Assembly: GCF_008705135.1 (NCBI RefSeq) | Contig: NZ_CP023694.1 | Span: 2,852,001 to 2,916,000 of the forward strand | Source: Streptomyces coeruleorubidus | GTDB taxonomy: Bacteria > Actinomycetota > Actinomycetes > Streptomycetales > Streptomycetaceae | DNA: 64,000 bases | Direction of reading: 5' to 3' | Shown: positions 35,875-45,999 of the stretch, in pieces | Numbering within the stretch: the stretch's first letter is position 1 | Layout: every line of letters starts with the position of its first letter | The notes under the pieces: model-generated | Told to the model about the DNA's origin: nothing | The model's database searches: none | Seen by the model: only the letters and a program-made list of their open reading frames with translations | Made by a program: the position numbers and the translations under genes

Positions 35875-38282
35875 TCAAGCCGGAGTCCATCCCGCTGTTC
35901 ACCGGCGATCTCGGTCAGTTGGAACAGCACATCGACGCCCTGCGGGACGAGGCGGACGGTATCCGCCAGGCCGGCGGGGAGGCCCATCGCCAGTTCCAGG
36001 GGCTGTCGGCCTTCTACCAGGCGCCGGAGGCGGAGGACCTGTTCGCCTCCACGACGCCGGTACGCGACGCCGCCGACCGGTTCGGGGACAACGTCGCCAC
36101 GGTGGCCGACGCGCTGCGGACCTACGCGGCCGAGGTCGCGCCGATCGCCAAGCGGTTGGAGCAGTTACAGAGCCAGGCGACCACCTTTGTGGCCGGGCTG
36201 AAGACCAGCAGCGGGGAGTTCGACGAGAACTGGACCGATGACGCGGACAAGGTCTCGGAGCACCAAGCTCTGATGCATGACGTGGCCGTCGCGCAGGCGG
36301 CGTTCACCGCTGCCGAGATCGCCTGCAACAACAAGATCACGGCACTGGTGGGCGGCACCCAGTACGTGATGAACACCGGCGACAAGCAGTTCACCCCACG
36401 TGGCGCGGAACTCTACGGCTACAGCGCCGAGGTACTGGACCAGGCCAAGGAACTCCCCTGGGGCACACCGGTCACCCAGTCCCACGACTGGTGGGACCCG
36501 GACGACCTCGGCTACTACGCCAAGAGCTTCTTCTGGGACGGGATCATCGTCGACAACGTCTGGGGCACCGTCGACGGCCTCGCGACCCTCGCCGGGTTCC
36601 ACGGCTCGGACAGCGCTGGCCAGGCCTGGGAAGGCCTGGTCCGGGCGGTGGTCGGAGCCGAGACGTACCTCATGGAATCCGGCGGCCAAAAACCCACCGG
36701 AGTCTTCGCGACCGACTTCACCCAGGCGAGCAAGGGATACGCCAAGGAGTTCGCGAAGGGCTTCGTCGCCTGGGACATGTGGGAGGAGAACCCGTCCCGC
36801 GCCGCGGCCACCGTCGTCTTCAACGGACTCACTCTTGGCGCCGGACCGCTCAAGATCGCATCCGCCGGCAAGGCAGGCACCGCCGCCAAGGTCGCCACCA
36901 CGGTCGCGAAGGTCGGCGACGTGATCGACCCGGTCGGCGCCGCGGTCAAGGTGACGGGCCACGCCATACCCAGGATCGCCCAGGTCACCGAGAACCTGCG
37001 CGGAGTGAACAACGTCCCCGACCTGCGCGCTCCGCACAGCGTCCTGGAACTCGACGACGGCTCCAAGGTCGTCATCGAGAACGGCGAGTTCATCCCCTAC
37101 GACAAACACGGCAACATCGTCAGCGACGCACCGAAGACGGAACGTTCCGCCGCGGCCGGGGACACACCGGAGGAGTTGGCGGGGCGAGAGCGAGAACTTG
37201 CAGGGGTTGGCGGCAGGTCACAGTCGCCGCAGGCATCCACGCACACAGGCGGCGGGTCCGCCGGAACAACAGCCGATACCGGTGGCAGCGTTCGAGGACA
37301 CACCTCGCATGCATCGTCGCCCAGCCAAGGAACAGGCGATGCCAACGGGTCGGGTAGCGGCCACGAGCCGTCGAGATCTGCCGCGAGGCCAGGCGGCTCG
37401 GATCACAATTCCGGAGGAACAAATTCCGCCGGAGACCGGGAACTCTCCGCGGAGGAACGAAAGCGCATCCGGGACGAGCATATTTGGAAGGCCAACAACG
37501 ACCCGGCTTGGCGCGAAGAACACTATGACGCTCTCGACCGACGCAAGGAAGCCGCGAGGATCGTTGACGGCGTTGAGTTGCCCATCCTCGCCAGGGACGC
37601 GAACGGCAAGCTGGTATCCAAGTACGACCTGCCGAGCGGGCCGTCGGATGTCAAGTATGGTCGGACGCCGCTGGGGCCGGACTCGGCCGACCCCGTGCAT
37701 CGTCCCGAACTCGACAGGCTGGCGAAAGACCGCAAGGTGGCAGGGCACCTCACCGATGCGTCAAAGGCAGTTGAGGAAGCCCCCACACCTGAAGCGCACG
37801 AGGCCCTCAAAAGAGCACAGGCGGCATACGCCGAGCAGCTCGGCGACGTGCCCAACAACAGCAAGATATCCGAGAAGCTGGGCGAGAAGGCCGCTGAGCT
37901 GCACGTGGTTCCGCATGAGTTCCCAGGCGCCGAGTGCGTGCCACTTCCCAAGACGCCCAATGGCGCCGACATGTTCGACCAGGTGTACAAGCTTGGCGAT
38001 GACGGCGGTTTTGTGATCGTCGAAGCGAAGGCACCCTCGGCGGACCTCGGCTGGCGCAGAGGTGCAGGCCCCTACGAGGGCATGATGGTCAAACAGGGCA
38101 CCAAGGAATATTTCTACACAATTCTTGAAAAGATGTGGGCGCGAGGCGGGAAAGACACCGAGATCGCCAACGCCCTCGAAGACGCCCTGGAAGACGGAAA
38201 GCTGCAGTACGTCCTAGTGAAGGCGAATGAGAACACGGGGTCCTACGCTGGTGCTGTGATGGAATACTTCAAGATCCGTTAG
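35871..38282 (+). CDS. Polymorphic toxin of the T7SS with REase-fold C-terminal domain
   Basis: The 803-residue GTG-started protein has a helical N-terminal trafficking part (residues 1-270, including FQGLSAFYQAPEAEDLFAST), a hydrophobic helical stretch (about 300-390), then a Ser/Gly/Thr-rich linker (about 425-520). The C-terminal toxin, about 520-803, has MFDQVYKLGDDGGFVIVEAKAP near 705-725, with the E-x-K of the restriction-endonuclease fold, and GTKEYFYTILEKM after it, as in Tox-REase families. The likely action is DNA cutting in competitor cells. GC is lower in the tip, as usual for exchangeable toxin ends. The downstream gene codes for immunity. Confidence 0.8.
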   Translation: MIKPESIPLFTGDLGQLEQHIDALRDEADGIRQAGGEAHRQFQGLSAFYQAPEAEDLFASTTPVRDAADRFGDNVATVADALRTYAAEVAPIAKRLEQLQSQATTFVAGLKTSSGEFDENWTDDADKVSEHQALMHDVAVAQAAFTAAEIACNNKITALVGGTQYVMNTGDKQFTPRGAELYGYSAEVLDQAKELPWGTPVTQSHDWWDPDDLGYYAKSFFWDGIIVDNVWGTVDGLATLAGFHGSDSAGQAWEGLVRAVVGAETYLMESGGQKPTGVFATDFTQASKGYAKEFAKGFVAWDMWEENPSRAAATVVFNGLTLGAGPLKIASAGKAGTAAKVATTVAKVGDVIDPVGAAVKVTGHAIPRIAQVTENLRGVNNVPDLRAPHSVLELDDGSKVVIENGEFIPYDKHGNIVSDAPKTERSAAAGDTPEELAGRERELAGVGGRSQSPQASTHTGGGSAGTTADTGGSVRGHTSHASSPSQGTGDANGSGSGHEPSRSAARPGGSDHNSGGTNSAGDRELSAEERKRIRDEHIWKANNDPAWREEHYDALDRRKEAARIVDGVELPILARDANGKLVSKYDLPSGPSDVKYGRTPLGPDSADPVHRPELDRLAKDRKVAGHLTDASKAVEEAPTPEAHEALKRAQAAYAEQLGDVPNNSKISEKLGEKAAELHVVPHEFPGAECVPLPKTPNGADMFDQVYKLGDDGGFVIVEAKAPSADLGWRRGAGPYEGMMVKQGTKEYFYTILEKMWARGGKDTEIANALEDALEDGKLQYVLVKANENTGSYAGAVMEYFKIR

Positions 38283-38294
38283 AGGAGGGGTTCA

Positions 38295-39173
38295 GTGGTC
38301 ACGAGCGTTCCGCGCCATGGCTTCCGCACGGACAACGCGGCCGAGGCCATGGCGCCGCTCATCAATGGGACGCGTCGGGTTCTCGACCGAATGGAACGGT
38401 CGGAGATGTCCCGCCACCGGGCGCTGAGCAGCACCCTGACCATGGCGAAGTGGTACTGCCTGACGGACCCCGAAGCAGCGAAGCTTGAAACGTGGGAGGC
38501 CTGGGTCACAGCGATGCAGGTCGGCTGTGCTCTGTTCGACTCGGCCACGGCCACCGAGGGACCCGTACCGTGCCGGATCGGGAGCGCGGGCGAGGTGAAG
38601 AATCTGCCTGCGACGGGGCCGACGCCTTATACGCACGCGGGGGCGTGGCTCACGGCGGTCTATCTGGCGACGATCTGCCGCGAGAACGACCGTCTCGATC
38701 GACTGATGCGGGTGCCTGTGTCGTTTCTGCGTGAGTCTGTTCCCGAGGGCGCGGTTTTCGATGACTACGTCTACGACTGGGTAGAGGCTCTCCAGAGCTA
38801 CTGGGCCGGTCGAGCGACGGAGATGTGGGACAAGCTGGTGGCGGCGGTCAAAGGCACCGATCCCGAGCGGGAGGGCGTCATTGACAAGGAAATGATACTG
38901 AAGATCCTTTATCCGCCGCTCGAACTCTTCCATCGCTTCCAGCTACGGGAAACCGAGCAGTTCAACAGCGCACTGGTTGACGCCGTCACCGGGCACAAGC
39001 AGTACTGGGCCGGCGATGAGGCGCGTGTCCTGAGCGGAGACGGCCTGGTGGCCCTCGGTCCTCTCGCCTTGGCCTGTATGGCTCACGACAACGAATTCCC
39101 GATCGAGGTCGAGTCCGAGTACTTGCCCAAGCATCTGCTGAGGCGTTCATGGGTCGGCGAGTTCGAGACGTGA
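38295..39173 (+). CDS. Imm49-type immunity protein
   Basis: A 292-residue all-helical protein starting at GTG 38295 behind GAGGAGGGG, 12 bases after the toxin stop. WEAWVTAMQVGCALFDSATA, TPYTHAGAWLTAVYLATICR and DYVYDWVEALQSYW match the Imm49 family, which protects against REase- or nuclease-type toxins in polymorphic toxin loci. Cytoplasmic, expected to bind and block the toxin C-terminus. Confidence 0.8.
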   Translation: MVTSVPRHGFRTDNAAEAMAPLINGTRRVLDRMERSEMSRHRALSSTLTMAKWYCLTDPEAAKLETWEAWVTAMQVGCALFDSATATEGPVPCRIGSAGEVKNLPATGPTPYTHAGAWLTAVYLATICRENDRLDRLMRVPVSFLRESVPEGAVFDDYVYDWVEALQSYWAGRATEMWDKLVAAVKGTDPEREGVIDKEMILKILYPPLELFHRFQLRETEQFNSALVDAVTGHKQYWAGDEARVLSGDGLVALGPLALACMAHDNEFPIEVESEYLPKHLLRRSWVGEFET

Positions 39174-39207
39174 TCCACGTTCTCCGCGAGACAGGGGGCC
39201 GAAGACC

Positions 39208-39498
39208 GTGACAGCTCAGGACTACGACAACCAGTTGCTGGAGTCGGTGTCCGTCCGCCGACGGCGCATTCGGGACGCTCTGCTCTTCGGCGCCCAGCGC
39301 CAGAGGCGTTCCACCGACGAGAGGTTGGGGAAGCTGTTCGTCGGCGTCGTGATCGCGGCGGTGGTGTGCGCGGGGTGTGTGGGCTGGTCGTTCGTGTCGC
39401 ACAAGGTCATCGGGAAGAGCCCGTACGGGGCGTCCGTGCCGTCCTCGGGTCAGAACTCCCCCACCGCTGCCGCCCCGTCTGCCTCTTCTTCTCGGTGA
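39208..39498 (+). CDS. One-TM small T7SS-cluster protein
   Basis: A 96-residue protein, GTG start, with a basic cytoplasmic part (SVRRRRIRDALLFGAQRQRR) then one membrane helix (KLFVGVVIAAVVCAGCVGWSF) and a short Pro/Ser-rich outside tail. The layout recalls the N-terminal anchor of EccB, which would continue with a large periplasmic domain. Here the rest is missing, so it is either a truncated EccB-like protein or the short protein seen in other streptomycete clusters. Immediately upstream of eccD. Confidence 0.65.
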   Translation: MTAQDYDNQLLESVSVRRRRIRDALLFGAQRQRRSTDERLGKLFVGVVIAAVVCAGCVGWSFVSHKVIGKSPYGASVPSSGQNSPTAAAPSASSSR

Positions 39499-39511
39499 TA
39501 GGTTCGAACGC

Positions 39512-40894
39512 GTGATGTCCACGGGGTCCTTGAGTCGTTCGGCGACCAGCAGCCGTACGGCGCTGAGCCGGATCACCCTGGTCGGTGAGCGGCGTCGGGT
39601 CGACCTCGTGCTGCCTTCGCGGGAGCCCGTCGGGGTCCTGCTGCCGGAGGTCATGCGGCTCCTGGACGACCGAGTGGGCGACCGGCCCGAGTTGCGGCAT
39701 CTGGTCACCCCGGACGGGTCCGCGCTCGCGCACGACAGCACCCTGGAGTCGGCCGGTGTGGCCGACGGGGCGGTGTTGCGGCTCGTGCGGGTGGAGGATG
39801 CCCCTTCCGCGCCTGTCGTCCATGACGTCACCGACGAAGTCGCCGGCGATCTCGACATGCGGGTCTGGCGGTGGCGGCCTGCGGTGCGGCGCGTCGTCGC
39901 CGCGTGTGCAACCGTCCTCTGGGCCTTCGCCGCTGGGCTCCTGGCTAGAGAGCACTTCGCCCTGTCGGCAGTCGGGGTGGGGCTTCTCGTCATTGCCGTG
40001 GGATGTGCCGTGGCCGGTGTCCTCCTCGGGCGCGTCCGGCGGCAGGCACTCGCCGCCACCCTGATCGCCACGGCCGCCGTCCTGGCCGTCCTGTCTACCT
40101 GGACCTGCGCCGATGCCTACGGCTGGAACGGCGCGGTGCGGCTGGCCGGTGTCGCGGCGAGCGTGGCGCTGGCGCTGTTGCTCGCGGGGTGGTTCACGCC
40201 GTTGGGGCGCGGCGCGCTGATCGGTGCCGGGGCTGTCGTCGGCTGCCTGGTGATGTGGCAAGCGGCCCTCGGGCTTCAGGGCGGGGCGGGGACCGCCGCC
40301 CAGCAGGCCCGGGTGGGTGCGCTGCTCGCCGTCGTCTCCGTCGTCGTCCTCGGGATGCTGCCGCGGCTCGCGCTGATGGCGTCAGGGCTGACCGGGCTGG
40401 ACGACCGGCGCACGGGTGGGGCGTCGGTGAGCCGGTACCAGGTGGGTACGGCACTCGCGGCCACCCACCGTGGGCTGGTGCTGGCGACCGTGGTTCTCGC
40501 CGCCTCCGCGGGGGCGGCCGGCGTGCTCGTCCTGCGTACGGCGTCAGTGTGGACGGTGCCGCTCGGCGTCGTCGTGATGGTCGTGCTCGCCTTGCGGGCT
40601 CGTGCCTTTCCGCTCACCGCCGAGGTCGTCGTGCTGCTCCTGGCGGCGGCCGTCGTCGCGGTGCGCCTCGTGGCGCTGTGGGGGGACCATGCCTCGGCTG
40701 TGGGCCCTGTCGCCGTGCTCGCCTCCCTCGCTGTCGTACCTCTGGTGGTGCTGGCCGTCGAACCGGCCGAACATGTGCGGGTGCGGCTGCGGCGGGCCGG
40801 TGACCTGCTGGAGTCCGTGGCTGTGATCACCCTGTTCCCTTTGGTGATCGGCGTGTTCGGGGTGTACGGGCGGCTGCTCGGCACCTTCGCGTAG
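39512..40894 (+). CDS. eccD: EccD, multi-TM core of the type VII secretion membrane complex
   Basis: About 460 residues. The first 90 or so look like a ubiquitin-like domain (ITLVGERRRVDLVLPS, VLLPEVMRLLDDR) and the rest contains about eleven hydrophobic helices, the EccD layout of ESX systems. GTG 39512 and ATG 39515 are adjacent candidate starts; frame is open upstream without homology. It sits 13 bases after the short TM gene and before the MinD-like gene. Forms the translocation channel scaffold with EccC. Confidence 0.85.
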   Translation: MMSTGSLSRSATSSRTALSRITLVGERRRVDLVLPSREPVGVLLPEVMRLLDDRVGDRPELRHLVTPDGSALAHDSTLESAGVADGAVLRLVRVEDAPSAPVVHDVTDEVAGDLDMRVWRWRPAVRRVVAACATVLWAFAAGLLAREHFALSAVGVGLLVIAVGCAVAGVLLGRVRRQALAATLIATAAVLAVLSTWTCADAYGWNGAVRLAGVAASVALALLLAGWFTPLGRGALIGAGAVVGCLVMWQAALGLQGGAGTAAQQARVGALLAVVSVVVLGMLPRLALMASGLTGLDDRRTGGASVSRYQVGTALAATHRGLVLATVVLAASAGAAGVLVLRTASVWTVPLGVVVMVVLALRARAFPLTAEVVVLLLAAAVVAVRLVALWGDHASAVGPVAVLASLAVVPLVVLAVEPAEHVRVRLRRAGDLLESVAVITLFPLVIGVFGVYGRLLGTFA

Positions 40895-40909
40895 GGCAGG
40901 GTGACCGGC

Positions 40910-42022
40910 ATGACAGGGGGAGGGGACTGGCAGCGCGACGTGCTGCGCCAGCTCACCGACGGCAATCCGGAGCCGGTTGCCCCCGCCGTGCCCGAGGAGC
41001 ACGCAGCCCAGGCTGCTCCCGAACCGCGGCAGCCCTCACCCCCGGCTGCCTCCGCACCACCTCCGGTCCCCCGCCGGACGCCTGACCCTCGTGTCCCTGC
41101 GCCGGTCCCCGAGTCCCTCCCCACGGTCGATCCGCGCCTCGCTCTCGCCCTGGGCAACCCGCACCACGGTGACTCGGCCGCACGCCGCGCCGGAACCTCC
41201 CTGCGCCGTCTCACCGCCTCCGCCACCCAGGAGGTAGCCGAACAGACCCGTCTGGCCCAGGAGGTGCAGCAGCCCGTCACCACCGGACGGGTCATCGCCG
41301 TCACCTCGATCCGCGGCGGCGTCGGCAAGTCCACGGTCTCCGCGCTGCTCGGCCGTACCTTCAACCACTACCGGCACGATCCGGTGCTCACCCTGGAGGC
41401 CGACGCCGCCCTCGGCACCCTCCCGGTACGGATGGGCGCGGACACCGTGCGCTGGTGTTGCGCCGACCTCGCCCGGATCCTGACACCCGCGATGCAGCTC
41501 ACGGACATCACGGGCTACCTGGTGCCCGTGGCCGATGGCGGCTGGCTGCTGCCCGCGAGCCAGGGGCGGGTCGGTGCCCCCATGGACATCCGCACCTACC
41601 GGACGGTGACGCTCGCCCTGCGCCGGTACTTCGCGGTGACGGTGGTGGACTGCGAGACACTGCCCGGCGAGGTGGCACGCACGGCCATGGACACCGCCCA
41701 CGCACGAGTCGTCGTCGCCCCGATGACCGCCGAGGGCATCCACGGAACGCGCCAAGTCCTCGACTGGCTGGGCCAGTTGCCGCACTCCGCGCTGGCCGGC
41801 ACCGTGGTCGTGCTCAGCGCGAACTCCCCCGACACCACCATGGACCCGAAGACGGCCGCCGCGCACCTGCGCGAGCCCGGCGTGCCCGTCGTCCCGCTCC
41901 CCTACGACCGTCATCTCGCCCAAGGAGGCCCCATCCACACCGCCATGCTCGGCCGAAGCACCCGGGACGCGGCCGTACGCCTGGCGGCCGAGGCGATGCG
42001 GCGGGCGGTGAGGGTGCGATGA
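40910..42022 (+). CDS. MinD/ParA-like ATPase of the T7SS cluster (EspI-like)
   Basis: The first 110 residues are Pro/Ala-rich and disordered. A deviant Walker A, SIRGGVGKSTVSALLG, begins near residue 133, followed by LEADAALGTLP and VTVVDCETL, the MinD/ParA layout. Similar long-N-terminus ATPases (EspI in mycobacteria) regulate secretion by ESX systems. ATG 40910 has AGGGTG six bases upstream; GTG 40901 is an alternative. The stop overlaps the EccC start (ATGA), so they are coupled. Confidence 0.8.
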   Translation: MTGGGDWQRDVLRQLTDGNPEPVAPAVPEEHAAQAAPEPRQPSPPAASAPPPVPRRTPDPRVPAPVPESLPTVDPRLALALGNPHHGDSAARRAGTSLRRLTASATQEVAEQTRLAQEVQQPVTTGRVIAVTSIRGGVGKSTVSALLGRTFNHYRHDPVLTLEADAALGTLPVRMGADTVRWCCADLARILTPAMQLTDITGYLVPVADGGWLLPASQGRVGAPMDIRTYRTVTLALRRYFAVTVVDCETLPGEVARTAMDTAHARVVVAPMTAEGIHGTRQVLDWLGQLPHSALAGTVVVLSANSPDTTMDPKTAAAHLREPGVPVVPLPYDRHLAQGGPIHTAMLGRSTRDAAVRLAAEAMRRAVRVR

Positions 42023-45000
42023 CCCAGCAGGTGATCCACCGGCCCGCCCGCAGCACCCGCCCCCTCGAACCCGCCGCACCCCGCACCATCGAGGCGCCCC
42101 CGAACCTCCCGGAGGGCAAGGTCGGCAACGCCGCCACGGCACTGCTGCCCATGGCCGGTGTCGTCAGCTCCGTCGTACTGATGACGGTCATCCGCAACAG
42201 CCAGTTCGCCGCGATCGGCGCGCTCGTGCTCGTCGTCGCCCTGCTCGGAGCGGTGGCGCTGTTCCTGTCGCAGCGCGGCAAGGCACAGCGCACCCGGCGC
42301 GTGCAGCGTGAGCGCTACCTGGAGTACCTGGAGGAACTGCGCGAGGAGTTGGGCACCGCCGAGCGGGAACGGCGGCAGAAGGCACGCGAGTTGAACCCGC
42401 CGCCCGAGGCCCTGTACGACCTCGTCCGGAACCCGGCCAGGCTGTGGGAGCGGCGGCGCCAGGACGTCGACTTCCTCTCGGTGCGGGCCGGCACCGGCGA
42501 CGTACCGGCACATGAGCTGGTCATCGCGCAGAACAGCACCGGCGGTGTCCTCACCCCACCGGACCCGTTCATGCTGAACGAGGCCCGCGCCCTTCAGGGC
42601 CGCTTCGGTACGGCCACGGACTTCCCGCTCACCGTGCCGCTGGACCGGGCCGGAAACGTCAGCATCATCGGCGACCGGGACGGCGTCCTCCGGGTCGCCC
42701 GCGCTCTGCTGCTGCAGACCGCCGTGACGCACGCGCCGGACGACGTCGCCGTCGCCCTCGGCACCAGCGACGAGCCGGAGTGGGCATGGGCCAAGTGGCT
42801 GCCCCACATCCTCGATCCACAGACGTCCGACGGCCCGGTCGCCGCCCGTCGTATCGCCCCCCACCTGGCCGAGCTGGCCCGGCTGTGCGCCCCCGACCTG
42901 CGGCAGCACGCCGCCTACGCGGCCGAGGTACGCCGCGGACTGTCCGGCCGGACCAAGGACGCCCTGCGCCTGACCTCCCGCATGCTCGTGATCAGCGACT
43001 CTTACGGCACCCCCGCGGGTGAACTCTCCCGCCCCGACTCGGCGATCGGACTGCCGGAGATGGGTGTCACCGTGCTGCACCTGCTTCAGCAGCAGGTGCA
43101 CGAGCCCGATCAGGTCAGCGTGCGCATCACCGTCGACGGCGACCGGATCGTCATGGACGACCTGCGCGCCCCGAACACGCCCTCCGGCCACGGCACGGTC
43201 GACGCGGTGACCACCGCCGGAGCCGAGGGCGTCGCCCGCATGCTCGCCCCGCTGCGCCTGTCGGCCGAATCTGCGGCCGAGGGCACGCCCGTCGCCGGCC
43301 CGGTCGACTTCCCCGCGCTGCTGGGCATCGACGACCCGGCCGACCTCGACCTGCGCCGCCTGTGGGCACCCCGCGGCGATCGGGACTTCCTGCGTGTCCC
43401 CATCGGCCTCACCGACCGCCACGAGCCGGTGCTGCTGGACCTGAAGGAGTCCTCGCAGCTCGGCATGGGCCCGCACGGCCTGTGCGTGGGCGCCACCGGC
43501 TCCGGCAAGAGCGAGCTGCTGCGCACCCTCGTCCTCGCACTGGCCGCCACTCACTCACCCGAGGACCTGGCCCTCGTCCTGGTCGACTACAAGGGTGGCG
43601 CGACCTTCGCCCCGTTCGCCGAACTCCCCCACGTGGCAGGCGTGATCACCAACCTGGAGAACCAGGCCGGGCTCGTCGAACGCGTCCACTCCAGCGTGGC
43701 CGGTGAGGTCAAGCGCCGCCAGCAGGTCCTCAAGGACGCCGGGGACCTCGCCGACATCGGCCACTACGCCACCCTGCGCGCCGCCGGCCGCCCCGACCTG
43801 GAACCCCTCCCCCACCTGTTCGTCGTCATCGACGAGTTCGGCGAACTCATCACGGCCAAGCCGGACTTCATCGACCTGTTCCTGTCCATCGGGCGCATCG
43901 GCCGCTCCATCGGCGTCCATCTTCTGCTGTCGAGCCAGCGCATCGAGGGCGGCAAGCTCAAGGGCCTGGACACCTACCTCTCCTACCGGCTCGGCCTGCG
44001 CACCTTCTCCGCCGACGAGTCCCGCACCGTCCTCGACACCACCGACGCCTTCCACCTCCCGCCGCTGCCGGGCTTCGGCTACCTCAAGGTCGACACCTCC
44101 ACCTACGAGCGTTTCAAGGCCGGATACGTCTCGGGGCCCTACAGCGGACCGGCCCAGCGCGACCGACGCGACGACGAGCCACTCGTCCGCCCCTACCCGG
44201 CGTACAACACCCCTCAAGAGACCGAGGCGGTGGAGGAGCCCGTCGCCACCCGGCGGGAAACCGGCCCGACCGTCCTGTCCGTGATGGTCGGCCGGCTCGC
44301 GGCGACAGCACCGCCGGTACGACGCATCTGGCTGCCCCCACTGCCCGACGCCACCACCCTCGACACGGCCGCAGGCCCCCTCCACGCCGGCGCAGACGGT
44401 GTGCGCCTCACCCACACAGGCGGACCGATGAACGTCCCCCTCGGCGTCCTGGACGACCCGGCCCGGCAGTGGCAGCAGCCGTGGCGGCTCGACCTGACCG
44501 TCGCCGGCGGGCACGCGGCCGTCATCGGAGGCCCGCAGTCCGGCAAGACCACCCTCCTGCGCACCCTCGCCCTCTCCCTGGCCCTCACCCACACGCCGTA
44601 CCAAGTGGCCGTGTACGGCCTCGACCTGGCAGGCGGCGGCCTGTCCGCCCTGTCCGGTCTGCCGCACGTCGGCGGCATCGCCTCCCGCGCCGACCACGAG
44701 CGGGCCGCCCGCACCGTCGCCGAGGTGCGCGGCATGCTGGCGATACGCGAGGAGCTGTTCCGCGAGCACGGCATCGACTCCGTCGACCAACTGCGCCGCC
44801 TGCGATCCAAGGGACGGCTGCCCGAGCTTGCCGCCACGGACGTCGTACTGATCATCGACGGTTTCGGTGCACTGCGTGATGAGTTCGCCGACCTCGACGA
44901 CGCGGTGGCCGACCTGCTCAAGCGCGGCGGCGGCTACGGCATCCACATCGTCGCTGGCTTGCTGCGCTGGAACGACGTCCGCATCGCCACCCAGTCGATG

Positions 45001-45999
45001 TTCGGCACCCGCATCGAACTGCGCCTCAACGACCCGGCCGACTCATCCATCGACCGCAAACTGTCCGAGACCCTCGCCCCCGGCACCCCCGGTCGCGTCC
45101 TGACCGACGGCAAGCTGTTCGCGCAGGTCGCTCTGCCCCGCATCGACAACCGGCCGACGGCAGGCGACCTGGGCCCCGCCCTCGAACACGCCGCCCGCAC
45201 CATCCGCGCCTCCTGGCACGGCGAAGTCGCCCCAGCCGTACGGGTCCTGCCCACCCGTCTGTCCTCGGCCAAGCTGCCGGGACCGGTCGCCGAACCGGCG
45301 ACGGTCCCCGTAGGCCTCGACCAGGAGACCCTCGCGCCGGTCCTGCTCGACCTGTTCGGCACCGATCAGCACCTGCTGGTCCTCGGCGACAACGAGTGCG
45401 GCAAGACGAACCTGCTGAAGCTGATCGCCACCCAGCTCGTCCGGCGATACAGCGACAAGGAACTCGTCTTCGGCGTCTACGACCCCCGCCGCGGCCTGCG
45501 CGGCGTGGTCCCCGAGCCCTACCGCGGCGGCTACGCCCACAACGCCAAGCTCGCAGGCGCACTGTCCACCGGCATCGCCGCAGAGCTGGAGAAGCGCCTG
45601 CCGGAGACGGCGGACCCCGACGCTCCGACGACCACCGAGCCCGCCTTCACCGGGCCCCGCATCGTCATCCTGGTCGACGACTACGACATCCTCACCGCGG
45701 CCGGCCAACAGCCCCTGGCGCCCTTCCTGCCGTACGTCTCCTCCGCACAGGACATCGGCCTGCACTTCGTCGTCGCCCGCCGCACCGCCGGCGCCTCCCG
45801 CGCGCTCTACGAACCGCTCCTGACCACACTGCGCGAAACCGGCACCACCGCACTCGTCATGACCGGCGAGCGCACCGAAGGCCAGCTCTTCCCCGGCCTG
45901 TACGCGTCCCGGCAGCCGCCTGGCCGGGGCACACTCGTCCGCCGCGGACGCCCCCACCAGCTCATCCAGACCGCCCTCGCAGATGAAGAAGGCCCGTGA
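42019..45999 (+). CDS. eccC: EccC, FtsK/SpoIIIE-type motor ATPase of type VII secretion
   Basis: The 1,326-residue product has two N-terminal membrane helices (about residues 38-78), then three P-loop domains: GATGSGKSELLRTL near 494, IGGPQSGKTTLLRTL near 836 and LGDNECGKTNLLKL near 1126. The first has Walker B LFVVIDEFGEL, so this is the active motor; ATPases 2 and 3 appear weaker, as known for EccC. A fused EccCa-EccCb layout is normal in Streptomyces. Coupled by ATGA to the previous gene and by GTGA to the next. It recognises Esx substrates through ATPase 3. Confidence 0.95.
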   Translation: MTQQVIHRPARSTRPLEPAAPRTIEAPPNLPEGKVGNAATALLPMAGVVSSVVLMTVIRNSQFAAIGALVLVVALLGAVALFLSQRGKAQRTRRVQRERYLEYLEELREELGTAERERRQKARELNPPPEALYDLVRNPARLWERRRQDVDFLSVRAGTGDVPAHELVIAQNSTGGVLTPPDPFMLNEARALQGRFGTATDFPLTVPLDRAGNVSIIGDRDGVLRVARALLLQTAVTHAPDDVAVALGTSDEPEWAWAKWLPHILDPQTSDGPVAARRIAPHLAELARLCAPDLRQHAAYAAEVRRGLSGRTKDALRLTSRMLVISDSYGTPAGELSRPDSAIGLPEMGVTVLHLLQQQVHEPDQVSVRITVDGDRIVMDDLRAPNTPSGHGTVDAVTTAGAEGVARMLAPLRLSAESAAEGTPVAGPVDFPALLGIDDPADLDLRRLWAPRGDRDFLRVPIGLTDRHEPVLLDLKESSQLGMGPHGLCVGATGSGKSELLRTLVLALAATHSPEDLALVLVDYKGGATFAPFAELPHVAGVITNLENQAGLVERVHSSVAGEVKRRQQVLKDAGDLADIGHYATLRAAGRPDLEPLPHLFVVIDEFGELITAKPDFIDLFLSIGRIGRSIGVHLLLSSQRIEGGKLKGLDTYLSYRLGLRTFSADESRTVLDTTDAFHLPPLPGFGYLKVDTSTYERFKAGYVSGPYSGPAQRDRRDDEPLVRPYPAYNTPQETEAVEEPVATRRETGPTVLSVMVGRLAATAPPVRRIWLPPLPDATTLDTAAGPLHAGADGVRLTHTGGPMNVPLGVLDDPARQWQQPWRLDLTVAGGHAAVIGGPQSGKTTLLRTLALSLALTHTPYQVAVYGLDLAGGGLSALSGLPHVGGIASRADHERAARTVAEVRGMLAIREELFREHGIDSVDQLRRLRSKGRLPELAATDVVLIIDGFGALRDEFADLDDAVADLLKRGGGYGIHIVAGLLRWNDVRIATQSMFGTRIELRLNDPADSSIDRKLSETLAPGTPGRVLTDGKLFAQVALPRIDNRPTAGDLGPALEHAARTIRASWHGEVAPAVRVLPTRLSSAKLPGPVAEPATVPVGLDQETLAPVLLDLFGTDQHLLVLGDNECGKTNLLKLIATQLVRRYSDKELVFGVYDPRRGLRGVVPEPYRGGYAHNAKLAGALSTGIAAELEKRLPETADPDAPTTTEPAFTGPRIVILVDDYDILTAAGQQPLAPFLPYVSSAQDIGLHFVVARRTAGASRALYEPLLTTLRETGTTALVMTGERTEGQLFPGLYASRQPPGRGTLVRRGRPHQLIQTALADEEGP

